Source: an uncultured Erysipelotrichaceae bacterium (lineage in GTDB: Bacteria > Bacillota_I > Bacilli_A > RF39 > UBA660). From it: a stretch of 24,578 nt of DNA. The translations under genes were made by a program, and so were the position numbers. The stretch covers positions 1 through 24,578 of the forward strand of contig CADBMU010000081.1 of NCBI GenBank assembly GCA_902795845.1. The letters are read 5' to 3'. The notes under the pieces were generated by a model, which had not been told where the DNA came from, ran no database searches, and saw only the letters and a program-made list of their open reading frames with translations. Of this stretch, positions 5,355 to 13,899 are shown one piece after another (position 1 is the stretch's first letter; every line of letters starts with the position of its first letter).

Positions 5355-6743
5355 TTATTTACTAATTTTAAAATAGAATGTTGTACCTTTATTTTTTTTA
5401 GAAGTTACTCCATATTCAAAATTATGTCTAATTAAAATAGTTTTAACTATTGAAAGACCAACACCACTACCAACTACATTTCTCTTATGATTTTTTTCTT
5501 GTTTATAATATCTATCCCAAATGTATTTTATTTCTTTTGATGATATTCCCTTACCAGTATCTATTATTTCTACTAAATAATTGTTTTCTTCTTCAGTTAA
5601 TCTTATTGTAACTGTTTTATCATCACCAGTGTAATTTATAGCATTATTTATTAAATTGTATACAACTTGATTTATTTTTGATTTGTCAGCATGTACTATT
5701 GCTTTTTTTGGCATCTGACAAACTATATTATAATTTTCTGTTTCTTTTATAATATTATAACGTTTGATAATATCATTAATTTCATGAACAAGATCATATT
5801 CTTCTATTTTCAAATAATCAGCATTAGCTTCTTCACGACTCATTTCTAATATGTCATTAACTAAAATGGTTAATCTATCAGTTTCATCAATTATTATATT
5901 TAAATGTTCTTCTCTTTTTTTATCATCTTTATAAGAAATGTCTTTAACCATTTCTGCATAAGCTTTTATCATAGTAAGTGGAGTCTTTAAATCATGAGAA
6001 ACATTTGCCATTAAATCTCTTCTTAATTCATCAGTTTTAGAAAGTTCTAAACTTACTTCATTTAATGTATTCGCTAGATCATCTATTTCTTTAATATCAC
6101 TTTTTTCAAAACTTATTTTATAATTTCCATTGCCAAGTTCTTTTGCTTGACTTGTTATTTTTCTAATAGGGCCAGTTATTTTTTTAGATAAGAAATATGA
6201 TACTATTATGGCCACTAGCATAACTAGAATAACTATGTATATCAACTGATTTTTTAAAATCAGTGATGTTGAATTAATTTCTTCAATTGGAGAATAAATA
6301 TATATATAATAATTATCTTTATTTATTCCATATAAAACTGCTTTAGCTTCAAAATCCTTATCAACTATTTTTAAAACATTAATTTTCTTTTTAGACGAAG
6401 TTATTTTATCTTTATAGTAAGCCATATTATAATTATTATTTAACTCACAACCATTCATCATTGTATTATAGTTTTCAATAGTTCCAATTCTTGTAATTAT
6501 TTGCATACAAACATTATTTTTATAAGCAATTTTTTCAGCATTTAATTTTAGTTGAGCATAATTCATATTGTTCAAAGTATTTGCTACTTTACTAGCATTT
6601 TTAATTTGATATTTTTCATAAAAATAATTTAAATACGATAATTGAAAAAGCCATAAAATAAATAATATAGAAATACTAAAAATTACAAGATAAAATAAAG
6701 TTCTTAAATTTATTCCATATTTTTTCTTATTTTTTATATTCAA
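5355..6743 (-). CDS. Membrane sensor histidine kinase
   Basis: 462 residues. TM1 is at about 15-37 and TM2 at about 165-187, enclosing an extracytoplasmic sensor region of about 125 residues. A HAMP linker (about 187-240) follows, then the H box VSHDLKTPL with phospho-acceptor His250, N box NQVVYNLINNAINYT (about 358-372), G1 DTGKGI (395-400) and G2 GSGVGLS (425-431). The sensor holds two cysteines, Cys79 and Cys99, possibly a disulfide. The start is TTG at 6743, with an AGG-type SD eight bases upstream, inside the end of the response regulator gene (17-bp overlap). No ATG is available until residue 60, beyond TM1. It should phosphorylate the partner regulator at 6727-7392. The signal is unknown. 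Confidence 0.92.
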   Translation of the reverse strand: MNIKNKKKYGINLRTLFYLVIFSISILFILWLFQLSYLNYFYEKYQIKNASKVANTLNNMNYAQLKLNAEKIAYKNNVCMQIITRIGTIENYNTMMNGCELNNNYNMAYYKDKITSSKKKINVLKIVDKDFEAKAVLYGINKDNYYIYIYSPIEEINSTSLILKNQLIYIVILVMLVAIIVSYFLSKKITGPIRKITSQAKELGNGNYKISFEKSDIKEIDDLANTLNEVSLELSKTDELRRDLMANVSHDLKTPLTMIKAYAEMVKDISYKDDKKREEHLNIIIDETDRLTILVNDILEMSREEANADYLKIEEYDLVHEINDIIKRYNIIKETENYNIVCQMPKKAIVHADKSKINQVVYNLINNAINYTGDDKTVTIRLTEEENNYLVEIIDTGKGISSKEIKYIWDRYYKQEKNHKRNVVGSGVGLSIVKTILIRHNFEYGVTSKKNKGTTFYFKISK

Positions 6744-7392
6744 ATTTATAACCTACTTTTCTAACTGTTTTAATAAAATCACGATATTTTCCTAATCTAC
6801 TTCTCAAAGTTTTTACATGTGTATCAATAGTTCTATCGTCACCATAAAAATCATATCCCCAGATACTTGATAATAGTTGTTCTCTTGTTAAAACAATATT
6901 TTTATTTTCAACTAAATAAAGAAGTAACTCATATTCTTTGGGGGTCAAATTAATAACATTTGAATCAATATAAACCTCATGAGCTATTTTATCTATTTTA
7001 AGACCATCAAAATTGTAATTTTCTTCTTTATTATTAGTTCTTTTTACTATAGCTTTTATTCTTGCTAATAGTTCCTTAGGAGAAAATGGTTTAGTTACAT
7101 AATCATCAATTCCTAGGTCAAAACCCATTAATTTATCATATTCTTCACTTCGAGCAGTTAGCATGATAAAAGGTATTTCTTTATTAAATTCTCTTATTTT
7201 TTTTACCGCTTTAAAGCCATCCATTTCTGGCATCATTATATCCATTATTACAATGTCATAATTTTCATTTTTTACTTTTTCAATAGCTTGTTTACCAGTT
7301 TCTGCTTCACCATATTCATAATCATTTAACACTAAATATTCTTTAATAACATTTCTTATTAATTCTTCATCATCAACAATTAAAACTTTCAT
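6727..7392 (-). CDS. OmpR/PhoB-family response regulator
   Basis: 221 residues. The receiver domain (1-120) has the acidic pair VDDEE near 7-10, phospho-acceptor Asp51 in IMDIMMPEMDG, Thr79 and Lys101 in YVTKPFSP. The DNA-binding winged helix (about 125-221) has LTPKEYELLLYLVENKN, the recognition helix region DDRTIDTHVKTLRSRLGK and VRKVGYKFE. It is the first gene of a two-gene operon with the kinase and overlaps it. An extended -10 promoter with two 11-bp-spaced TTTCAY hexamers in place of a -35 (7413-7443) suggests positive autoregulation. The same hexamers flank the intergenic RNA at 5310-5353. Orthology to PhoP, YycF or another named regulator cannot be decided from sequence reading. Confidence 0.93.
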   Translation of the reverse strand: MKVLIVDDEELIRNVIKEYLVLNDYEYGEAETGKQAIEKVKNENYDIVIMDIMMPEMDGFKAVKKIREFNKEIPFIMLTARSEEYDKLMGFDLGIDDYVTKPFSPKELLARIKAIVKRTNNKEENYNFDGLKIDKIAHEVYIDSNVINLTPKEYELLLYLVENKNIVLTREQLLSSIWGYDFYGDDRTIDTHVKTLRSRLGKYRDFIKTVRKVGYKFEYKK

Positions 7393-7412
7393 ATGACCAC
7401 CTATAAATATAT

Positions 7413-7443
7413 ATTATAACAGAAATGTGAAATTTTCATGAAA
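7413..7443 (-). promoter_or_regulatory. Promoter and box of the two-component operon
   Basis: Extended -10 TGTTATAAT (7421-7413). Instead of a -35 there are TTTCAT (7443-7438) and TTTCAC (7432-7427), exactly 11 bp apart, as in the array at 5326-5353. An activator site overlapping -35 is the usual class II geometry. Confidence 0.6.
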
Positions 7444-7447
7444 AGAA

Positions 7448-7467
7448 AAAATCACACCCGTGATTTT
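7448..7467 (-). terminator. Terminator of yebC-like gene
   Basis: AAAATCAC/GTGATTTT stem with a 4-nt loop, then TTTTTTC on the minus strand. The stop codon of the YebC gene lies in the 5' arm, and the next promoter box starts 4 bp beyond. Confidence 0.8.
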
Positions 7468-8182
7468 AATCTAAATTTACGTTATGATAAACCTCAGTAA
7501 CATCTTCAATATTTTCAAGCATTGTAAGTAAACGGTTAAAAGTTTCTAGGTCTTCACCTTCAAGAGTAACTTTGTCTTTAGCAAACATTCCAACCTCATC
7601 GTATTCATAATCAACATCAGGAATAACACTCTCAATTGCATCTTTTAATTTATTTCTATCACTTGGATTAACTGAAATTGTTATTTCACCATTTTCTGTT
7701 TCAAAGTCAATAGGGTCGATTGAAGCATTAATCATAGCATCTAGTATTTCTTCTTCTTTATCACTTTTAAAACTTACTATTGCTAAATGATCATAATTAT
7801 AAGATACAGAGTTAGTTACCCCTAAACTTTTATGAGCCTTATTAAATGCTTCTCTAACAAATGCTACTGTTCTATTAACATTATCTGTCAAAGTATTTAC
7901 AATTAATGTTGAAGCTCCAGGTCCAAATCCTTCATAAACAACTTCTTTATAATCTTCGCCACCTAAACCTTTAGCTTTATCAATAGCACGATTTATTATA
8001 TCGCTTGGAACTTGTTGTTTTTTAGCTTTATCAACAACTCTTTTTAAATTAACATTAGATTCTAATTCTGGATTACCTTTTGCAGCCAAATATATTTCTT
8101 TAGCAAATGTTGAATATAATTTAGCTTTCATAGCTCCAGTTTTTTGAATACTTGCTTTTCTTACTTCATATGCTCTTCCCAT
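7466..8182 (-). CDS. YebC/PmpR-family protein (TACO1 family)
   Basis: 238 residues, full length. It starts MGRAYEVRKASIQKTGAMKA, the form seen in the YeeN-like subgroup of the YebC family. It continues with AAKGNPELESNVNLKRVVDKAKKQQVPSDIINRAIDKA (in family order) and YEGFGPGASTLIVNTLTDNVNRT, both strong signatures. Members are called DNA-binding regulators, but recent work ties several to translation of proline-rich stretches, like mitochondrial TACO1. The ATG follows GAGGTG with a 5-nt gap. It lies 26 bp after the patatin gene, with a -10 box inside that gene's end, so it may be expressed both from the operon and on its own. Confidence 0.93.
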   Translation of the reverse strand: MGRAYEVRKASIQKTGAMKAKLYSTFAKEIYLAAKGNPELESNVNLKRVVDKAKKQQVPSDIINRAIDKAKGLGGEDYKEVVYEGFGPGASTLIVNTLTDNVNRTVAFVREAFNKAHKSLGVTNSVSYNYDHLAIVSFKSDKEEEILDAMINASIDPIDFETENGEITISVNPSDRNKLKDAIESVIPDVDYEYDEVGMFAKDKVTLEGEDLETFNRLLTMLENIEDVTEVYHNVNLD

Positions 8183-8202
8183 AAAAACACCTCGCTTGTG
8201 AT

Positions 8203-8231
8203 ATTATACTACAAAACTCTTAAATTTCGAA
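8203..8231 (-). promoter_or_regulatory. Candidate yebC promoter
   Basis: -10 TATAAT at 8208-8203 preceded by TTTTGTAG, with a weak -35 TTCGAA at 8231-8226 (17-nt spacer). It overlaps the stop codon of the patatin gene. The TTTTGTAGTATNAT context is the same as in the typA promoter. Confidence 0.5.
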
Positions 8232-9240
8232 CAAAATTGTATACAAAATTATCTTTTTCATAGTTTTTCTTAATTTTTTTTATTTCTTTTCTTATATTAT
8301 ATATTTTATAGTAATCAATTTTTTCTCTTTGCATAACATACTCTACTGCATATATTATAGCTTGTTTATCAGTTTGGGCAAAAAAGAAATTTTTGACTCT
8401 TCTAAGTTCTCTTTTGCCAATTTTTTTTAGCATCCTTTTATAATAAAGTTTATTACGATATTTAAATACATAATTATAGCCATCATAGTTTTTTAATACT
8501 CTTAATGTATCATAGTAGCCCATTTTTATACTTTCGTGAATTTTATCTTTATTAAATGTTAATATTCCTCCAGTAGATCTTATAGGTTTTATATTTATAA
8601 TTTTCACATCGTGACTAGGTTTCCTTGTAAATCCTATCCCATGCATTCCAACATTATAAATTGTATCATAACCTTTATTTATTAACATATTGTATGGTGC
8701 ATTATCATAAAAACCACCATCTAAAAAATAACTATCATCAACTGTTTTCTCCATTTTAAAAATTGGCAAATAACAGCTATTCATTATATATTTATTAATA
8801 TTATTTTTTGTTAAATCTTCTTTCATTAAATATAGAGGTTTTAAGTCTTTAACTCTCACAGTACATAAACCATATTCGATTTTACTAGCCATTAATTTTT
8901 CATAATCTAAATTTTCTGCTACTAATTTTTGAATTCCATCAGTACTAATTCCTTTATTCTTAAGAATATCTTTAAAGAAATCAATATATACTAAAGGATT
9001 TTTCTTCTTTAGTTTAGCAACTTTATCCTGATCAAAGCATAAAGCATTTGCAACATCCAAATTTTGCCATATTTCAACCATTTTATCGCCACAATTGGCC
9101 GCTATCATAGCACCATTAAAAGCTCCAATAGAAGTACCAACTATTCCATCAAATTTTATATGACATTTTTTAAAAGCTAAATAAGCTCCAGCTTGATATG
9201 AACCTTTTATACCTCCGCCTTCAAGTGACAGCCCTATCAT
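8209..9240 (-). CDS. Patatin-like phospholipase/acyl hydrolase
   Basis: 343 residues. The patatin domain covers about the first 190 residues: glycine-rich oxyanion loop GGGIKG (8-13), nucleophile elbow GTSIG with Ser37, and the Asp-Gly dyad DGG at 174-176. Ser37 and Asp174 form the catalytic pair. A C-terminal basic region of about 120 residues (KMLKKIGKRELRRVKNFFF and an RKEIKKIKKNY end) is Lys-rich and could associate with membrane lipid. There is no signal peptide, so it is cytoplasmic. The ATG overlaps the stop of the epimerase gene (ATGA), giving a coupled pair. Substrate is unknown. Confidence 0.88.
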   Translation of the reverse strand: MIGLSLEGGGIKGSYQAGAYLAFKKCHIKFDGIVGTSIGAFNGAMIAANCGDKMVEIWQNLDVANALCFDQDKVAKLKKKNPLVYIDFFKDILKNKGISTDGIQKLVAENLDYEKLMASKIEYGLCTVRVKDLKPLYLMKEDLTKNNINKYIMNSCYLPIFKMEKTVDDSYFLDGGFYDNAPYNMLINKGYDTIYNVGMHGIGFTRKPSHDVKIINIKPIRSTGGILTFNKDKIHESIKMGYYDTLRVLKNYDGYNYVFKYRNKLYYKRMLKKIGKRELRRVKNFFFAQTDKQAIIYAVEYVMQREKIDYYKIYNIRKEIKKIKKNYEKDNFVYNFVRNLRVL

Positions 9241-10178
9241 TTATTTAACCTCTTGTTAATAAAGAAAATAAAAGGTTCTGCTAAGAAACGATTAATTATC
9301 CTTTGTTTATTTTTTCTCTTTAATACCATAAAATATGATTCAATTGATTCACTTTGATAATGCAAAATATCTTCAATTTTTTTGCTATCTGAGAATGTAT
9401 TGCCGTAGAAATTTTTTTCTAAAAAAATTAAAGACCATAAATATTTGTTACTTAAACCATAAATTTCTAAAATATTTTTAAGTACATAACCATATTTAGC
9501 CGTACAAACAGTTCCACCTGAAAGGTTATATATTTTCTTATTAACTTCACTTTTATGATCAATAGTTTTGACTAAAGCATAAGCACAATCATTAGCAGTT
9601 ATAAATTCCGCTTCATCATTAATTGGTGTATTATAAATAAAATCCTCTTTTGTTATATCAGTAAGTACTGTAGGTATTCTATAAATAACATAATTATTTA
9701 ACTTATCTTTAATTAATTTTTCTGTTTCAATCTTATTTTTAGTATAATAATTATTATTAGTTATTGAAAGTTTATCTGAAATACTAACAGTATTTTTTTT
9801 ATTTCCATAAACATTAGTAGTAGAAGGATAAATTAAAAAGCATTTTGGATTATAAAAAGTTATAGCTCTAACAATATTTTCACTAGCTTTATAATCTATT
9901 TCTTTAACTATTTTTTCTCTCAATATTGAAAAAGATGGTTTAATAGAAGCCAAGTGGATTATATAATCATGATCTTTAACTAAGGCATCAATTAAAATTG
10001 GATCATCTGCATCACCATAAATTATATTAATCCTACGATGATATTTTTTTAAGGCTTTATAAGTTTTTTTACATTTTAAATCTAAAGCTGTTATTTCATA
10101 TTTACCTTCACTTAATAAATACTTTATTACTAATTTACCTAAACATCCAGCTGCTCCAGTTACTAAAACTTTCTTCAT
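9237..10178 (-). CDS. NAD(P)-dependent epimerase/dehydratase (extended SDR)
   Basis: 313 residues. It has an N-terminal Rossmann motif TGAAGCLG (7-14), the acidic DLK at the end of strand 2 (suggesting NAD), YGDADDP (nucleotide-proximal Asp), IIHLAS, YPSTTNVYG and the catalytic YxxxK at Tyr145-Lys149. This is the extended SDR layout found in nucleotide-sugar epimerases and related enzymes, but the substrate-binding half is divergent. The C-terminal 30 residues are basic and hydrophobic (LAEPFIFFINKRLNK). It is coupled to the patatin-like hydrolase by a 4-bp overlap, suggesting a joint lipid or glycolipid role (inference). Confidence 0.85.
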   Translation of the reverse strand: MKKVLVTGAAGCLGKLVIKYLLSEGKYEITALDLKCKKTYKALKKYHRRINIIYGDADDPILIDALVKDHDYIIHLASIKPSFSILREKIVKEIDYKASENIVRAITFYNPKCFLIYPSTTNVYGNKKNTVSISDKLSITNNNYYTKNKIETEKLIKDKLNNYVIYRIPTVLTDITKEDFIYNTPINDEAEFITANDCAYALVKTIDHKSEVNKKIYNLSGGTVCTAKYGYVLKNILEIYGLSNKYLWSLIFLEKNFYGNTFSDSKKIEDILHYQSESIESYFMVLKRKNKQRIINRFLAEPFIFFINKRLNK

Positions 10179-10201
10179 TAAGATACCTCCAAATCAATTA
10201 C

Positions 10202-10210
10202 ATTATATCA
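10202..10210 (-). promoter_or_regulatory. Extended -10 promoter of the epimerase-patatin operon
   Basis: TGATATAAT, 24 bp before the ATG, with an SD TTGGAGG between. The -35 region is a T run with no consensus hexamer. Confidence 0.6.
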
Positions 10211-10235
10211 CGGTTTTATTTTTAAAAAAATAATA

Positions 10236-10263
10236 ATTAAAAAACACTAGTTAAACTAGTGTT
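10236..10263 (-). terminator. Terminator of the YfcC-like transporter gene
   Basis: Nearly perfect 10-bp palindrome AACACTAGTT/AACTAGTGTT with one central base, 4 bp after the stop codon and followed on the minus strand by TTTTAATTATTATTTTTTT. Confidence 0.85.
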
Positions 10264-10267
10264 AATT

Positions 10268-11677
10268 TTACATATAAGTTAATAGTGCAAATACTATTAA
10301 TAATAGTACTAATAAAGCAACTATGAATTTCCAAATATGTTTCATCCAATCTTTGTAACTTATTCCAACATAGCTTAGACCTGCAAGTAAGATAACACTA
10401 GTTGGTGCAATCATTTGTGCAAATCCATGCATTGCTGGGTAGATAACGAATATTTGATTTAAATTATCTGCATAAGCTGCTGTCAAGAATGATCCAACTG
10501 AATAACCAACAAATCCAAAATCTGCAGTAAATACTGAAGAAATGAATGCAGCTATTGTAGTTGAGAATGGATTAAACTTAGAAGTTAAAATCCAATTAGT
10601 AATTGTTGGTACTATTGGTGACCAATAGATAAATACAAATACAGCGTAACCAAGAATCATTAATATTACTGGTTTAACCATTTTTGTAATTCCACTAGAA
10701 ATTCCTTCAATAATATCATCTAATGAAACTTTATAAATAATTGAAGAAATTATCATTATTACTAGTAATACAGCAAATATTGAGTATAATTCCCAAGTAC
10801 CAAATGCTGTAACATTACCAAGAATATAAGAAATAATTGTATGATTACCTATTTTTAAACCAATAAGCCATTCATGGAATTTAGTAAAGCATGTAATATT
10901 AAATTGTTCTTCCCATCTAATATAACCAAGTATTGCAAATACAGCAAGTACTACAAATAGTAATGCCATTGGCCATACTTTAACATTTTTCTTACTAGCT
11001 TTTTCTACAGCAAATTTATCTTCTTTAGATTCATCAATAGATTTTTTACTTGCAAGTACACTTTTAATGTATTTAATGTTAAATAAACTAAATAGAATAT
11101 AAACAATTGCAAGAACTCCAAATCTCATTGAAATTTCTGTAGTTATTTTTGTTTGCATATAGTAATTGAAATAGTATAAACCTTCAGTACCATATGTAGC
11201 ACCAATCATACCTACAAAAATTGAACCAAATGTTGCAATAAATGCTGTTTTTTTATCAAGATTAGCTCTTAATAAAACTGTAATTATAAACGGAATAAAT
11301 AACATTGCTACAAATACTTGTGAACTTAAAGACACAAATAAAGCAATTAAACCAGATATAATTAGAACAACTGGAATTTCCTTTCCTTTAACAATTTTTG
11401 CACATTTTGTAACTAATTCTTTATAACCATTAGTTAATGAAATAACTCCATAGAATGCACCAAGAATTAAAACATATACAAGTTGTTGTAAGAAAAAACT
11501 TACAGCATAAACAACAGATAATGAAGCTTGAGAAATTCCAAGTCTAGTTAAATCTGTCTTTGTAAATGTTGCTCCTGAAAAAGAACCACCAGGAATTATC
11601 CATGTAAGAATTAATGTAACTAAAAGTGCAATAGTAACAACTTTTACTAAATCATTCTCTTTGAATAATTTTTTCAT
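10268..11677 (-). CDS. YfcC/DcuC-like ion-transporter-superfamily permease
   Basis: 469 residues with about 11-12 hydrophobic segments spread over the whole length. It begins with a cytoplasmic KKLFKENDLVK, then VVTIALLVTLILTWIIPGGSFSG, the TWI(I/V)PxG start seen in YfcC-type carriers of the arsenite/DcuC ion-transporter superfamily. The re-entrant regions look like FVSLSSQVFVAMLFIPF and FTADFGFVGYSVGSF in the two halves. A Lys-rich cytoplasmic loop (about 211-232, KKSIDESKEDKFAVEKASKK) divides them. Family members are thought to carry peptides, amino acids or dicarboxylates; the substrate cannot be told here. It is a single-gene unit with its own terminator; the SD is AAAGGAGG. Confidence 0.75.
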   Translation of the reverse strand: MKKLFKENDLVKVVTIALLVTLILTWIIPGGSFSGATFTKTDLTRLGISQASLSVVYAVSFFLQQLVYVLILGAFYGVISLTNGYKELVTKCAKIVKGKEIPVVLIISGLIALFVSLSSQVFVAMLFIPFIITVLLRANLDKKTAFIATFGSIFVGMIGATYGTEGLYYFNYYMQTKITTEISMRFGVLAIVYILFSLFNIKYIKSVLASKKSIDESKEDKFAVEKASKKNVKVWPMALLFVVLAVFAILGYIRWEEQFNITCFTKFHEWLIGLKIGNHTIISYILGNVTAFGTWELYSIFAVLLVIMIISSIIYKVSLDDIIEGISSGITKMVKPVILMILGYAVFVFIYWSPIVPTITNWILTSKFNPFSTTIAAFISSVFTADFGFVGYSVGSFLTAAYADNLNQIFVIYPAMHGFAQMIAPTSVILLAGLSYVGISYKDWMKHIWKFIVALLVLLLIVFALLTYM

Positions 11678-11700
11678 TTCACTCTACCTCCTTTAATAAT

Positions 11701-11709
11701 TATATATCA
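11701..11709 (-). promoter_or_regulatory. Possible extended -10 of the transporter gene
   Basis: TGATATATA lies 23 bp before the ATG and overlaps an alternative TATAAT at 11704-11699. The predicted transcript would start at or just before the SD site, so the leader is very short and the call is weak. Confidence 0.4.
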
Positions 11710-11716
11710 ATTAGCC

Positions 11717-11744
11717 CTTAAAAAAAAGACTTTTTCAGTCTTTT
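11717..11744 (-). terminator. Terminator of lysS
   Basis: AAAAGACT/AGTCTTTT 8-bp stem with a 5-nt loop followed by eight T on the minus strand, about 20 bp after the lysS stop codon. Confidence 0.85.
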
Positions 11745-11764
11745 ATGTGAAATTTAAATGAATT

Positions 11765-13252
11765 TTATTTATCTAATGGCTTCATTGTTGGAAATAAAAT
11801 TACATCTCTGATTGATTCTGATTCAGTAAACAACATACATAATCTATCAATTCCATAACCGATACCACCAGCTGGAGGCATACCATATTCTAGAGCTTCA
11901 ATAAAGTCCATATCAATATCATTTGCCTCATCATTACCTAAATCACGTTCAGCAAGTTGATTTTCAAATCTTTCTAATTGATCAATAGGATCATTTAATT
12001 CAGTGTAAGCATTAGCAAATTCTTTACCACCAATAAATAATTCAAAGCGATCAACAAATCTTGGATCTTCTGGATTCTTTTTAGTTAGTGGAGATATTTC
12101 AATTGGATGACCATATAAGAATGTTGGTTGTATTAATGTTTCTTCTACATATTTTTCAAAGAATAAATTAATTATATGTCCAACAGTATGTTCATGTTCT
12201 TGAACTTCAATATGGTGTTCTTCAGCCAATTTTAAAGCTTCATCAACAGTCATTTCTTTTTTAAAATCAATACCAGTTTGTTCTTTTATAGCATCTACCA
12301 TACTAATTCTTTTCCATGATCCTTCAAGATTAATTTCATTACCACACCAATTATATACCATTTTACCAAATACTTCTTTAGCAATAGTTTGATACATATC
12401 TTCAGTTAAGTCCATCATACCTTCTAGATCACTATAAGCAAGATATGCTTCCATTAAAGTAAATTCCGGATTATGTTTTGGGTCCATTCCTTCATTTCTA
12501 AATGTTCTGCCTATTTCATAAACAGCTTCCATACCACCAACAAGTAATCTTTTTAATGGTAATTCTAATGCTATTCTTAAATACATATCTAAATCTTGTG
12601 TATTATGATGAGTAACAAATGGACGTGCTGATGCTCCAGTTAATAAAGTTGTTAAAATTGGAGTTTCTACTTCTGTAAAGCCACGATTATCCATAAATTT
12701 TTGAATACATCTAATAATTTTAGGTCTAGTAAAAGCTATTTTTCTTGAATCATCATTCATCATCAAGTCAACATAACGTCTTCTATAACGTTCTTCAATA
12801 TCTGTTAGGCCATGAAATTTTTCTGGTAATGGTCTTAAAGATTTAACTAAATGAGTATATTTTAGACATTTAATTGTTACCTCACCAGTCTTAGTTTTCA
12901 TAACTTTTCCATAAACACCAACGATATCACCAATATCAGCGGTTTTAAATAAATTATAACTTTCTTCACCAATATCATTTATAGAAATATATATTTGAAT
13001 TGAACCAGTTTTATCTTTTATTGAAAAGAATGAAGCTTTTCCCATCTTTCTTATAAACATAATTCTACCTGCAACAGTAGCAGTATCATTCATATTTTCA
13101 AAAGCATCATGATCTACATCTTTATATTTTTCTTTTAATGCCTCAGCATAATCTGTTCTTTCAAATTTATGTCCAAAAGGATCTATTCCTAATTTTCTAA
13201 TATTTTCACATTTTTCTCTTCTTACAAGTTCTTGATCACTAAATTCACGCAT
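11765..13252 (-). CDS. lysS: Lysyl-tRNA synthetase, class II
   Basis: 495 residues, full length for bacterial LysRS. The N-terminal OB-fold anticodon-binding domain (about 60-150) includes VAGRIMFIRKMGKASFFSIKD. The class II catalytic core has motif 1 around RPKIIRCIQKFMDNRGFTEVETPIL (beginning RPKIIRCIQKF), motif 2 FRNEGMDPKHNPEFT (about 250-266) and motif 3 GGIGYGIDRLCMLF near the end. It charges tRNA-Lys in the cytoplasm. It stands alone between terminators. Its promoter's -35 is inside the terminator of the gene upstream (13301-13319). No T-box is present in the roughly 30-nt leader. Confidence 0.97.
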   Translation of the reverse strand: MREFSDQELVRREKCENIRKLGIDPFGHKFERTDYAEALKEKYKDVDHDAFENMNDTATVAGRIMFIRKMGKASFFSIKDKTGSIQIYISINDIGEESYNLFKTADIGDIVGVYGKVMKTKTGEVTIKCLKYTHLVKSLRPLPEKFHGLTDIEERYRRRYVDLMMNDDSRKIAFTRPKIIRCIQKFMDNRGFTEVETPILTTLLTGASARPFVTHHNTQDLDMYLRIALELPLKRLLVGGMEAVYEIGRTFRNEGMDPKHNPEFTLMEAYLAYSDLEGMMDLTEDMYQTIAKEVFGKMVYNWCGNEINLEGSWKRISMVDAIKEQTGIDFKKEMTVDEALKLAEEHHIEVQEHEHTVGHIINLFFEKYVEETLIQPTFLYGHPIEISPLTKKNPEDPRFVDRFELFIGGKEFANAYTELNDPIDQLERFENQLAERDLGNDEANDIDMDFIEALEYGMPPAGGIGYGIDRLCMLFTESESIRDVILFPTMKPLDK

Positions 13253-13277
13253 ATAAAATCTCCTTCAATCTATTCGT

Positions 13278-13306
13278 AGTATACTAATATTTCACAAAAA
13301 AAGCAA
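13278..13306 (-). promoter_or_regulatory. lysS promoter with -35 inside the upstream terminator
   Basis: -35 TTGCTT (13306-13301), a 17-nt spacer and -10 TATACT (13283-13278). The -35 is part of the 3' arm of the upstream gene's hairpin. Confidence 0.7.
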
Positions 13307-13319
13307 TTGTTAATTGCCT
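13294..13319 (-). terminator. Terminator of the 172-residue orphan gene
   Basis: AAGGCAATTAACAATTGCTT hairpin (GCAATT/AATTGC core) directly after the stop codon, followed by a T run on the minus strand. It doubles as the -35 region for lysS. Confidence 0.8.
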
Positions 13320-13838
13320 TTATCTAGTTTTTTTCTTTCTTAATATAGATACACCATATTCTTTTAAAAATTGTTCTAATTCACAAGGGTCGCAACATAC
13401 ATCAATAAATTCAAAAATTATTCCTTGCATTGGTTCCTTATATTCTCTTAATAGAGAATCATCATTAGTTGCCATATAATATCTGATTTTTTCCTCTATT
13501 AAAGCAACTTCACTAGCGCTAACATAAATTGGATCATTAGATGTATAAACTTCTATATTTTCATCATAAGGCACAAATAATTGATTCTTTTTATGTCCAG
13601 CAATTATATTAGAAATTAAATTAATATTAGAATCTGGGATTAATTTTGTTTTAGTTTCATCATTATAAGAATACATATTATCTATTTTACTAACATATTC
13701 TTCTTTGGTTATTATTCCTTGTTCTAATTCTAATTTTAATATTTGATACATTTCTTTTTCTAATTCTCTTTTTTCATTTAATTCTTTATTATATTTTTCT
13801 TGGTCAATATAATAACTATTAATATAAACTTTTCTCAC
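13320..13838 (-). CDS. Uncharacterised 172-residue protein with a CCDPCE motif
   Basis: No family recognised. Residues 1-70 are helical and highly charged (KYNKELNEKRELEKEMYQIL, then KLELEQGIITKEEYVSKID, resembling an SHOCT-like short oligomerisation motif: L..G.IT.EEY..K). The middle is mixed. The C-terminal part has FIDVCCDPCELEQFLKEYGVSILRKKK, with three Cys close together (about 148-152) that could bind metal. There is no signal peptide or membrane segment. The start is GTG at 13838, fixed by AAAGGAGG with a 7-nt spacing. It is a single gene between the typA terminator and its own. Confidence 0.7.
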   Translation of the reverse strand: MRKVYINSYYIDQEKYNKELNEKRELEKEMYQILKLELEQGIITKEEYVSKIDNMYSYNDETKTKLIPDSNINLISNIIAGHKKNQLFVPYDENIEVYTSNDPIYVSASEVALIEEKIRYYMATNDDSLLREYKEPMQGIIFEFIDVCCDPCELEQFLKEYGVSILRKKKTR

Positions 13839-13899
13839 TTTTTTACCTCCTTTAATTAATTTTATTATTTAATCTACTCTTTTTTTCTTAAAAAGCAAT

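Noticed and set aside
11748..11765. A further TTTCAC hexamer near the end of lysS
   Set aside because: Single copy without an 11-bp partner, and located between a stop codon and a terminator.
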